Shown: positions 1 to 7,039 of the stretch, in pieces
Position numbering within the stretch: position 1 is the first letter of the stretch
Layout of the letters: every line of letters begins with the position of its first letter
Assembly: GCA_964654125.1 (NCBI GenBank)
Contig: CAZZGG010000062.1
Location: 1-15,275 of the forward strand
Direction of reading: 5' to 3'
Source: JAAYBY01 sp964654125
GTDB lineage: Bacteria > Bacillota > Clostridia > Saccharofermentanales > UBA5734
DNA length: 15,275 nt
Notes under the pieces: model-generated
The model's database searches: none
Seen by the model: only the letters and a program-made list of their open reading frames with translations
Told to the model about the DNA's origin: nothing
Translations under genes and position numbers: made by a program

Positions 1-673
1 CCTGAGTCATGACCCGGCGCACATCAGCCAGGTCCAGATTGATCAGGCCCGGTACAGCCACCAGATCAGAGATGCCGGATACTCCGTATTTAAGTACCTG
101 GTCTGCCAGAGTGAAAGCCTCGTCCAGGGTCGTTTCATCAGAGGCAATCTCCAGTAATTTGTCATTAGGCACCACAATCAGGGAGTCGACATATTTTTCC
201 ATTTCCCGGATGCCCCGTTCAGCATTTTGCATGCGGCGCGAACCTTCAAAGCGGAAAGGCCTGGTCACCACCCCGACAGTCAGGATATTGAGTTCGCGGG
301 CAATCTGGGCAATCACTGGCGAACCACCTGTCCCTGTGCCACCGCCCATACCAGCGGTGATAAAGAGCATGTCTGTGCCCCGGATCAGCTGGGCTATCTC
401 ATCCTTGGATTCCTGGGCTGACTTTTCACCAATCTCGGGATTGGCTCCAGCACCCAGGCCGCGGGTGATTTTCTCACCAATCTGGATCCTGTTACTGGCC
501 TTGGTCCGCATCAGGGCCTGGTTATCGGTGTTAACGGTGATAAACTCTATACCCTGCACATCACTGTCGATCATCCGGTCGACGGCATTGCAGCCACCTC
601 CACCGATACCTATAACCTTTATAGTCGCATAATGATCATTATCCATGGCAAAGCCCATTTTAAATTCAGACAA
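1..673 (-). CDS. ftsZ: Cell division protein FtsZ, N-terminal part, cut by the window edge
   Basis: FtsZ is the tubulin-like GTPase that polymerises into the cytokinetic ring at midcell. About 224 residues are visible, against roughly 350-400 for the family; the C-terminal part lies off the left edge. Visible motifs are the nucleotide-binding glycine stretch GIGGGGCNAVDRM near residues 22-34, the tubulin signature GGGTGTG at about 110-116, followed by GGSPVIAQIAREL, and PGLINLDLADVR near the window edge. I start it at the TTG at 673-671 because AGAGGGG lies 8 nt upstream; ATG codons at 658 and 646 are in-frame alternatives. It is the last dcw gene seen here and is separated from sbp by about 195 nt holding a promoter. 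The usual upstream neighbour ftsA is absent. No frameshift is seen. Identity is certain; only the start is inferred. Confidence 0.97.
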   Translation of the reverse strand, partial: MSEFKMGFAMDNDHYATIKVIGIGGGGCNAVDRMIDSDVQGIEFITVNTDNQALMRTKASNRIQIGEKITRGLGAGANPEIGEKSAQESKDEIAQLIRGTDMLFITAGMGGGTGTGGSPVIAQIARELNILTVGVVTRPFRFEGSRRMQNAERGIREMEKYVDSLIVVPNDKLLEIASDETTLDEAFTLADQVLKYGVSGISDLVAVPGLINLDLADVRRVMTQ

Positions 674-777
674 GTTTACATCCCCTCTTTACGCCGACTG
701 CCAGTTTCCTGCCGGCAATCCACAAACAGCGCCAAAATAATCTATCACACTCAAATTTCAAGCAAGATCTTGTTCCA

Positions 778-806
778 ATTTTACACTAAGTTGACAGGCT
801 GTACAA
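778..806 (-). promoter_or_regulatory. Candidate sigma-A promoter for ftsZ
   Basis: On the minus strand TTGTAC (806-801) and TAAAAT (783-778) are separated by exactly 17 nt, a good vegetative promoter. The predicted transcription start is about 100 nt upstream of the TTG start of ftsZ. It lies in the otherwise empty 674-867 gap after sbp, so ftsZ probably has its own transcription besides read-through from the dcw operon. No convincing terminator separates sbp from it. The hexamers are seen in the sequence; the activity is inferred. Confidence 0.55.
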
Positions 807-867
807 CAATAGCGAACAAACTGCCCGGCCAGAAGACTGGAAACAAAAAATACCGGTCAGAGCCTGG

Positions 868-1233
868 CTAATCCAGTAATTCCGGCGTTTTTTGCCGCTT
901 CTCATCCCAGCGTTGCAGGAGCAGGCGCCGGATGGCCGAGAAGTTGACAAAAATCCTGTTACCAAAGGCAAAGACTGCTGCCAGGCTGAGCTCCAGGTTG
1001 AGCTGGTCGCCCAGGGCGGCCAGGGCTATGGCAATGCTGGCATTACCCAAAAAGCCGGTCACAAACAGGCGCAGGTTGAACTTGCCCTGCAGGTTGGCTG
1101 TCAAGGCTCCGATCACCGAGTCAAGCACTGCCAGGATGCCGACCGCAACATAAGATGAATAAGCTGCCGGTATATTGACATTCCAGAGCAAACCGATAAT
1201 CAAGCCTAGAATAAGACCTAACAATGGAAACAT
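868..1233 (-). CDS. sbp: Small basic protein Sbp (DUF1290 family), membrane protein
   Basis: This 121-residue membrane protein belongs to the Sbp/DUF1290 family, whose genes lie upstream of ftsA-ftsZ in Bacillus and many Firmicutes; its biochemical role is not established. The N terminus is a glycine/leucine-rich membrane segment (about 1-20), followed by the family-typical IPAAYSSYVAVGILAVLD stretch, an amphipathic LQGKFNLRLFVTGFLGN segment, further hydrophobic segments and a basic end (RRLLLQRWDEKR). AGGAGG lies about 9 nt before the ATG. It starts 13 nt after the end of ftsQ, so it is probably cotranscribed. Downstream is the ftsZ promoter region rather than ftsA. Family assignment rests on clear resemblance to the Bacillus protein in sequence pattern and position. 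Confidence 0.9.
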   Translation of the reverse strand: MFPLLGLILGLIIGLLWNVNIPAAYSSYVAVGILAVLDSVIGALTANLQGKFNLRLFVTGFLGNASIAIALAALGDQLNLELSLAAVFAFGNRIFVNFSAIRRLLLQRWDEKRQKTPELLD

Positions 1234-1246
1234 AAAAACCGTCCTC

Positions 1247-2056
1247 CTAAGGATCAGGAATAAAGGTGGTGCGGCTGCCGCTCATATCCAAAACACCTTT
1301 ACCCTGACCAGCCAGCACCTCCTGGTCAAGGGCAAAACGCAACCAGAGCATATCCTCGGCCAGTTCTGCACCAGCCTGTTCCAGCACAGTTATTTCTGTG
1401 TCTGAAGCAGGGATCTGCAAGGTCAGGTAGATCTGCCGCCCGCTCAGGGGCCTGATCATACTCACCTGAGCCAGCAGGCTGGTCCTTGGCCTGTGGTCAC
1501 GATCTGCTTCAATTATAGCAGCTAAAATGCTGATGGCCTGATCCATACTTTCCGGCAGATCAGTCTGGACCGGCCGACCCAGGACTAAAGAGCTGATATT
1601 AATCCCCGTGATCAGGGGGATGCCAGCTGGTGGCTGGCTCATGATCTTAAGCGCCACGCCTTCTTTGTCGATCATGACACAGCCGTCCGGTATGACAAGC
1701 CAGGCCACTTCAATTCTTTCTGTGATATCCAGCTGGATAGTGCCAGGTAACTTCAATCTGGCTGTCACGTCCTTGACAGCAGGCAGCTGTTCTTTAATGG
1801 CAGCTTCGGCCCTGCCATAGCGCAGGTCCAGCCACAGGGGCAAGGATCCACCCAGACCTTTGGCCAGGTGGTCACCTGGCCAAAACCCGGCTGCGTCAAT
1901 GATCTCCGCACCGGTCAGGCTATGCAGCTCCGCTGTCAGTTCAACTTCCTGCAAACGAAAAACAGGTAAAATCCAGACCGTAAGGGCCAGGCCTGCTAAA
2001 AGAAGCAGCCAGATCCATTTTGCAGCCCTGCGGCGTTTTTTGCCGGGCCGGACCAT
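1247..2056 (-). CDS. ftsQ: Cell division protein FtsQ/DivIB
   Basis: FtsQ/DivIB is a bitopic membrane protein that forms the FtsQ-FtsL-DivIC complex and controls septal peptidoglycan synthesis. This 269-residue protein has a very basic cytoplasmic N terminus (RPGKKRRRAAK), one transmembrane segment at about 13-31 and an extracellular POTRA domain starting at FRLQEVELTA (about 33-113, including LPAVKDVTARLKLPGTIQLDITER). A beta-rich FtsQ domain follows. The order TM, then POTRA, then beta domain, and the place between murG and sbp, support the call. The ATG lies 2 nt after the murG stop codon. No strong ribosome binding site is seen, so coupling to murG is likely. The sequence diverges as usual for this fast-evolving family, but the identification is firm from architecture and context. 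Confidence 0.92.
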   Translation of the reverse strand: MVRPGKKRRRAAKWIWLLLLAGLALTVWILPVFRLQEVELTAELHSLTGAEIIDAAGFWPGDHLAKGLGGSLPLWLDLRYGRAEAAIKEQLPAVKDVTARLKLPGTIQLDITERIEVAWLVIPDGCVMIDKEGVALKIMSQPPAGIPLITGINISSLVLGRPVQTDLPESMDQAISILAAIIEADRDHRPRTSLLAQVSMIRPLSGRQIYLTLQIPASDTEITVLEQAGAELAEDMLWLRFALDQEVLAGQGKGVLDMSGSRTTFIPDP

Positions 2057-2058
2057 TC

Positions 2059-3174
2059 TTAGAGCCTGATCTGGAGCAAGCAGTTGTAGATGGCTCTGGC
2101 TGCATCCGGCCGGGCCAGTTTTTTTGCCTGCAGGGCCATATCCTGCAAGGCGCTTTCATCCCAGAGCAGATCATCCAGCTGACCAGCCAGCCACTCCGGA
2201 TTCAATTTTTCATCAGGGCAGAGCACAGCTGCACCGGCTTGGGCCAGGACCAGAGCATTGTAGGTCTGGTGGTCGCCTGCCGCATATGGATAAGGCACCA
2301 GGATGGCAGGCCGGCCGGCTGCGGCGATCTCCGAACAGGTCAGAGCACCGGAACGGCAGAGCAGAAGGTCAGCTGCTGCATAGTATTCATGGATATCGTG
2401 CAGGTATTCATGCACTTCCAGCCACTTTGTTAAGCCACTAGCTGCAGATACACTTGCAGCGTATTGCTTTTGACCGCTAGAGAGAATTATGCGGGGCTCG
2501 GGCCGGCCACTGGCTGCCAGTTTTTCCAGCCAGCCCGCCAGGCCCAGGACAGCCTGATTGATGCTTCTGGCACCCAGGCTGCCACCCAGGGCCAGGATAA
2601 GAGGCTGGTGTGCGGCCAGGCCCAGTTTTTGCCGGGCGGCAGCCTTGTCCTGCTGGAAAAAAGCCGCCCGGACCGGGTTGCCTGTCACCAGCACAGGCAG
2701 AGCAGAGGGGAAATGTTCCTGGCTGCCGGCAAAGGCGACGCAGACCATCTGGCTGCGCCGGGCCAGCAGGCGGTTGGAACGGCCGGGCCAGGCATTTTGC
2801 TCGTGCAGCAGCACAGGTATCTTTAAAGACGCCGCAGCTGCTACAACCGGACTGCAGACATATCCACCTGTGCCAATCACTGCATGGGGTTTAATCTTTT
2901 TTAAAAGCTCACGGCATTGGCGCTTCCCCTTTAAAAAGGCGGCCAGGGCCGGAAAAACCGCCCAGGTCGGCTTTAGGGGCAAGGGTCGGGCAGTGACGGG
3001 ATAAAAGCTGTAACCGGCCCGCTGGACCAGCTCCCTTTCTATACCTCGTTCGGTGCCAAAAAACACAATTGCTGCATCTTCTTCCTGCCGCTTTATTTCA
3101 TCAGCAATCGCCAGGGCTGGATTGACATGGCCACTGGTGCCGCCACCAGCCAGGACATAACTTTTTTTGCTCAT
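2059..3174 (-). CDS. murG: MurG, UDP-GlcNAc:lipid I N-acetylglucosaminyltransferase
   Basis: MurG adds GlcNAc to lipid I on the cytoplasmic face of the membrane, making lipid II. The 371-residue protein shows both GT-B Rossmann domains. The N-terminal one has AGGGTSGHVNPALAIA (about 9-24), GTGGYVCSPVVAAA and the HEQNAWPGRSNR acceptor region. The C-terminal one has LALGGSLGARSINQAV and the UDP-GlcNAc-binding CRSGALTCSEIAAAGRPAIL followed by PYAAGDHQTYNA. I use the ATG at 3174-3172; the reading frame is open upstream to about 3432, but that part runs through the ftsW end and has no MurG homology. The ATG overlaps the ftsW TGA as ATGA, so translation is probably coupled. It is followed 2 nt later by ftsQ. 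The murC/murB genes often found here in other Firmicutes are absent. Confidence 0.97.
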   Translation of the reverse strand: MSKKSYVLAGGGTSGHVNPALAIADEIKRQEEDAAIVFFGTERGIERELVQRAGYSFYPVTARPLPLKPTWAVFPALAAFLKGKRQCRELLKKIKPHAVIGTGGYVCSPVVAAAASLKIPVLLHEQNAWPGRSNRLLARRSQMVCVAFAGSQEHFPSALPVLVTGNPVRAAFFQQDKAAARQKLGLAAHQPLILALGGSLGARSINQAVLGLAGWLEKLAASGRPEPRIILSSGQKQYAASVSAASGLTKWLEVHEYLHDIHEYYAAADLLLCRSGALTCSEIAAAGRPAILVPYPYAAGDHQTYNALVLAQAGAAVLCPDEKLNPEWLAGQLDDLLWDESALQDMALQAKKLARPDAARAIYNCLLQIRL

Positions 3175-4517
3175 GACGATCTCACCTTCCCCGGCCGGGC
3201 CGCAGGCTGCAGGGCAGGTCCTGTCCCTTTTAAGGCCTGCGGTCTTTGTCCGCTGCGGGAAACTGCCAGTAAGAGACCGATACCCAGCAAAAAGAACAAG
3301 TTGGAAGTGCCGCCGTAACTGAAAAAAGGTAAAGAGATACCAGTTGGCGGCAGGGTGTGGGTGGCCACACCAATATTTAAAAAAGCCTGGATACTGATCA
3401 ACATGGTATAGCCACCGGCTAAAAGGGCGCAAAAATTATTAGCAGCCCGGCGCGTGATACCAACCCCGGTCAGCATGAAGAAGACAAAAAGCAACACAAC
3501 AGACAAGGTGCCGCCAAAGCCCAGTTCTTCGCCAATAATGGCAAAGACATAGTCATTATGGGCTTCAGGCAGATAATTGTACTTTTGCCGCCCTTCGCCC
3601 AGGCCCACTCCGTGCAGGCCACCTGAGCCGATCGCTATCAAAGACTGGTTGACCTGGTAAAGATCATCGGCTGAGGCTGCTTCCGGATTAAGGAAGTTTT
3701 CCATCCGGCTGGCTACATGGGCAAAGTTGCTGTTGATGCCCTGATTGACAGCTTCCTGCAGGCCTTCTTTGGGTTTAGTCGCAGCCAGCAGGCTGAAGAT
3801 TAAAAGGGCCGCTGTGCCGATAATCAGGAGCTGGACCAGGGCCGAGAACCAGGAACGTAAAGGAATGCCGGCAGTCAGATACAAAACAAGGGTGACAAAG
3901 AGCATGATCACAACACAGGAGACATGGGGCTGGAAAAAAATCAGGACCAGCCAGAGCAAGATAGCCGCGCCCGGCAGCAGGATATCAAACCAGCCATCCG
4001 CAAAAAACTGGCCAGCATTAGAACGGAACTGCAGCTTGCCGGCCCGGCGCTGGCGGCGCAGCCAGGAGAAATAACCGGCAAAACAAAAGACCAGGGCGAT
4101 TTTAGCCAGCTCAGAAGGCTGAAAGCTAAAGCCGGCCAGGTTCAGCCAGCGGCGGGCCCCGTTCAGCACTTTGCCGAAAAGTTTGACATAAATCAAAAGG
4201 CCTGTCGTGACGGCATAAAGCGCCAGGGCCAGCCAGAAATAGTCAAAAGCGGCTACTGGTATGATCAGGGCGATCAACAGTGCCAGGACTAAACCGATCA
4301 GGGTGATGCTGCTTTGCTTGAGCACATAAAACAGGGCACTGCCTTCCCGGGAATAGCCATCCGACATGCTGGCAGAAAACAGCATGACCAGGCCAAAACA
4401 GACCAGGATCAAGGTGATGATCAAAAGAGCAGCATTAATCTGGCGCACCGGCGGCAGGCTATAGGCTGAGAGCCTGTGCTGGCTGGAGATATTCTGCCTT
4501 GGTTTTTCTTTTTTCAT
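3171..4517 (-). CDS. ftsW: SEDS-family lipid II polymerase FtsW (or SpoVE)
   Basis: FtsW is the polytopic SEDS glycosyltransferase that polymerises lipid II at the septum with its partner class B PBP. The 448-residue protein has about ten hydrophobic segments. SEDS signatures are NGARRWLNLAGFSFQPSELAK at about 119-139 (split: NGARRWLN, FQPSELAK), QPHVSCVVIML near 196, PEAHNDYVFAIIGEELG near 317-333 with the catalytic-type Asp322, and PPTGISLPFFSYGGTS near 390-404. It is longer than many FtsW proteins because of a basic loop near 153-172 and a proline/arginine-rich C-terminal tail from about 421. AAGGAGG lies just upstream of the ATG, 24 nt after the mraY stop. The place between mraY and murG matches spoVE in Bacillus, so a sporulation paralogue is possible; sequence alone does not separate the two. 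Confidence 0.94.
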   Translation of the reverse strand: MKKEKPRQNISSQHRLSAYSLPPVRQINAALLIITLILVCFGLVMLFSASMSDGYSREGSALFYVLKQSSITLIGLVLALLIALIIPVAAFDYFWLALALYAVTTGLLIYVKLFGKVLNGARRWLNLAGFSFQPSELAKIALVFCFAGYFSWLRRQRRAGKLQFRSNAGQFFADGWFDILLPGAAILLWLVLIFFQPHVSCVVIMLFVTLVLYLTAGIPLRSWFSALVQLLIIGTAALLIFSLLAATKPKEGLQEAVNQGINSNFAHVASRMENFLNPEAASADDLYQVNQSLIAIGSGGLHGVGLGEGRQKYNYLPEAHNDYVFAIIGEELGFGGTLSVVLLFVFFMLTGVGITRRAANNFCALLAGGYTMLISIQAFLNIGVATHTLPPTGISLPFFSYGGTSNLFFLLGIGLLLAVSRSGQRPQALKGTGPALQPAARPGKVRSS

Positions 4518-4541
4518 CAGACCTCCTTGACTGCTGCCGCC

Positions 4542-5546
4542 TTATAAAAGCAGCAGGCCCAGGCCGCAGCCGGCCAAAGTCACCAGTGAGAAAACCAGTA
4601 CAATCTTGTTTTCCGACCAGCCACCCAGTTCATAATGATGATGCAAGGGCGACATGCGGAAGATCCGCTTACCGCCGGTTTTTTTAAAATAGATCACCTG
4701 GATGATAACCGATAAAGATTCAGCCATATAAATGATGCCAAAAAGCAGGATCAGCCAGGGTGCACCATAAAAAAAGGCTATGCCGGCAACTCCGGCACCC
4801 AGGGCTTGCGAGCCTGTATCGCCCATGAAAACCCGGGCCGGGTGCCGATTGAAAACCAAAAAAGCCAGGCAGGCAGCCAGCATCAGCCAGGCGACCAGGC
4901 CAGCCGATCTGCTGGCAGCTGTGGCAGGGATAAAAAACAGCCCGGCCAGGATAAAGCCGCTGCTGCTGACTGCTGTCACAGAAGAAGCCAGGCCATCTAC
5001 ACCATCAGTCAGATTGACCGAGTTGCTGGTGAAGAATAAAACCAAGACAACAAAGACGGCATAGGGCAGCCTGGCCCAGCCGGTTATATAGATAATCCTG
5101 CCTGTAACAGGCAGCAGGAAAAAGGCCGGTTCTGCAGCCAGGTAAAGATAGTACAGGCAAAACAGGCAGCTGATGATAAATAAAAGGATGGACTTGTGCT
5201 TGACAGAGAGGCCTTTCTTATCGACCCTGACCTTGATCCAGTCATCCAGGAATCCGACCAGGGCAAAAAGAAGCATGAGCAGAATCAAGGCCGCTGTGGC
5301 GCTGGGATAAACACTGGAGCAGCAGGCATAGATGGCAAAGCCGGCCAGAGGCAGCAGGAAAAACAGGCCGCCAAAAGTCGGGGTGCCAGATTTTTTAAAG
5401 TGGCTTTGCGGGCCATCGTCCCGCACTGTCTGGCCCAGCTTGAGCCGGCCCAATAAAGGCAGGCCGGCCAGGCCCAGCAGCAGGGTCAGGCCAAAGACCG
5501 CAAGGGCCGGCAGCGCATAAAAAAGCAGATCCTCTAATGATGGCAT
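4542..5546 (-). CDS. mraY: MraY, phospho-N-acetylmuramoyl-pentapeptide transferase
   Basis: MraY transfers phospho-MurNAc-pentapeptide from UDP to undecaprenyl phosphate, making lipid I in the cytoplasmic membrane. The 334-residue polytopic protein carries the whole family fingerprint: SGTPTFGG near 53-60, the Asp pair in FLDDWIK (101-102), the NSVNLTDGVDGLA motif (175-187), FMGDTGSQALG with Asp243, and the RMSPLHHHYELGGW loop with HHH at 302-304. Length is normal. The ATG comes 2 nt after the murF stop, with AAGGGAG inside the murF end as ribosome binding site. In most Firmicutes murD follows mraY; here ftsW follows directly, and no murD is visible anywhere in the window. Confidence 0.97.
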   Translation of the reverse strand: MPSLEDLLFYALPALAVFGLTLLLGLAGLPLLGRLKLGQTVRDDGPQSHFKKSGTPTFGGLFFLLPLAGFAIYACCSSVYPSATAALILLMLLFALVGFLDDWIKVRVDKKGLSVKHKSILLFIISCLFCLYYLYLAAEPAFFLLPVTGRIIYITGWARLPYAVFVVLVLFFTSNSVNLTDGVDGLASSVTAVSSSGFILAGLFFIPATAASRSAGLVAWLMLAACLAFLVFNRHPARVFMGDTGSQALGAGVAGIAFFYGAPWLILLFGIIYMAESLSVIIQVIYFKKTGGKRIFRMSPLHHHYELGGWSENKIVLVFSLVTLAGCGLGLLLL

Positions 5547-5548
5547 AA

Positions 5549-7039
5549 TTAACTCCCTTGTTGCGGCAGTAGCCTGCCCAGCAATTCTGTGACTTCTTCC
5601 ATGGCATAAGCCCGTGAACCCTTAACCAGCAAAAAATCGCCCGGGCTGAGGCTGGCGACCAGACGTTGGGCCATCTCCTGGTGGCTAGAACAGCTGCAGG
5701 AGATGATCTCGGGCCTGACACTTCTGGCCCCGATCAAATAGTCATCCGCCTCTTTACCGAAGGTCAAAAGCAGGTCAAAGCCTAGCTCTGCCACATATTT
5801 ACCGATCTGGCGGTGGATCTGGGGAGCAAAGGGACCCAGTTCCAGCATGGAAGCCAGGGCAGCGGCCTTATAGCGGCCTGGTCCGGCTAAAAGGACCGAG
5901 GTCTCCAGGGCCGCCTCCATGGATTCAGGCGATGCATTGTATGAATCATCCATCACTGTGATGCCGCCGATTTCTATAAGGCGCTGGCGGTTGCCAACCG
6001 GCTGATAAGCGGCCACAGCAGCAGCAGCCTTGGCCAGGTCAAGCCCCAGCGCAGTGGCGACAGCCAGGCCAAAAAGGCTGTTGCGCACATGATGGCGGCC
6101 AGCCAGGGGCAGGGAAACTGTCAGTTCTTCAGCTGCCCTGGCATATTGCCTACTGATAGTAAAGTCTGTCCTGGCTTTGGCCAGCTTGATCTGGCTGGCT
6201 GTTAGGACAAACTCGGGGCGGCGGGGCAGCTGCCCGGCGGCCCGGGCCGATTCTTGACTGGTAAAGACCAGGGCCAGACGGCAGTCAGATGGCACAGTCG
6301 CTGCAGCCTCAAGCAGTTTTTCGTCATCACCATTCAAGATTAAAAGGCCACCCGGCCGGATAGCGGAGACAACTTCCCATTTGGCGGCCAAGATAGCATC
6401 TTTGCTGCCCAGGCGGCCAATGTGTGACCAGCCGATACTGGTGATGATAGCAATGTCAGGCCGGGCAATCTGGCCCAGTTGGCTGATTTCACCTGCCGCC
6501 CGCATACCCATTTCTAAAACAAGAGCCTGATCAGCCGCCGAAGCAGCCAGGATAGACTGGGGCAGGCCTATTTCATTATTAAAATTGCCAGCTGCTTCAT
6601 GGACTAAAAGCTCTGTTTTCAGGCAGGAGACAACCATACGGCGGGTCGATGTTTTACCGACGCTGCCAGTGATAGCAATCACCTGGCCGGGCAGGGTTTG
6701 GCGGTAGCCCCGGGCGATATCCTGCAGCGCTTTGAGTGTATCTGCCACATAGAGCACCTGCAGGCCGTTTTTCAAGGCCGCAACTGTCTGGGGCAGGTCT
6801 GCCAGCTCAGTCCAGGACTTTTTTTGCTCAATCAGCAGGGCTGCCGCCTGGCCCTGGATGGCCTGGCTCAAAAAAGCATGACCGTCGAATCTTTCCCCAT
6901 GCAGGGCAATAAACAAATCGCCCGGCCTGATGGTGCGGCTGTCAGAGCTGACCTGTCTGATCCGGCTTTGCCCGGCCCGGCCAGTTAGTAATTCTGCTTG
7001 GCTCCAGTTGATAATATCTTTAATGTCCAGACCGGTCAC
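5549..7039 (-). CDS. murF: MurF, UDP-MurNAc-tripeptide:D-Ala-D-Ala ligase
   Basis: MurF joins D-Ala-D-Ala to UDP-MurNAc-tripeptide in the cytoplasm, the last soluble step of the precursor pathway. The 496-residue protein shows the N-terminal substrate domain (SSDSRTIRPGDLFIAL at about 31-46), the ATP P-loop ITGSVGKTST near 123-132, AAGNFNNEIGLPQS, the VLEMGMRAAGEI strand, ITSIGWSHIGRLGS and, in the C-terminal domain, MDDSYNASPESM. I choose the GTG at 7039-7037: GAGGAG lies 7 nt upstream and homology begins there (TGLDIKDIINWS). The reading frame is open to about 7147, but that part lies inside murE. The start overlaps the murE end by 20 nt, and mraY follows after 2 nt, so expression is coupled. 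Confidence 0.96.
   Translation of the reverse strand: MTGLDIKDIINWSQAELLTGRAGQSRIRQVSSDSRTIRPGDLFIALHGERFDGHAFLSQAIQGQAAALLIEQKKSWTELADLPQTVAALKNGLQVLYVADTLKALQDIARGYRQTLPGQVIAITGSVGKTSTRRMVVSCLKTELLVHEAAGNFNNEIGLPQSILAASAADQALVLEMGMRAAGEISQLGQIARPDIAIITSIGWSHIGRLGSKDAILAAKWEVVSAIRPGGLLILNGDDEKLLEAAATVPSDCRLALVFTSQESARAAGQLPRRPEFVLTASQIKLAKARTDFTISRQYARAAEELTVSLPLAGRHHVRNSLFGLAVATALGLDLAKAAAAVAAYQPVGNRQRLIEIGGITVMDDSYNASPESMEAALETSVLLAGPGRYKAAALASMLELGPFAPQIHRQIGKYVAELGFDLLLTFGKEADDYLIGARSVRPEIISCSCSSHQEMAQRLVASLSPGDFLLVKGSRAYAMEEVTELLGRLLPQQGS

Noticed and set aside
9..632. Long plus-strand frame opposite ftsZ
   Set aside because: It is the antisense shadow of the GC-biased ftsZ coding sequence; no ribosome binding site or homology. 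The same applies to the other long plus-strand frames opposite the dcw genes.
846..885. Possible terminator after sbp
   Set aside because: A run of six T is present on the minus strand, but only a 4-bp CTGG/CCAG stem lies upstream and it is not adjacent to the T-run.
3175..3432. N-terminal extension of murG by about 86 codons
   Set aside because: It overlaps the ftsW 3' end in another frame, shows no MurG homology, and the GGGTSGHVNP motif starts a few residues after the ATG at 3174.
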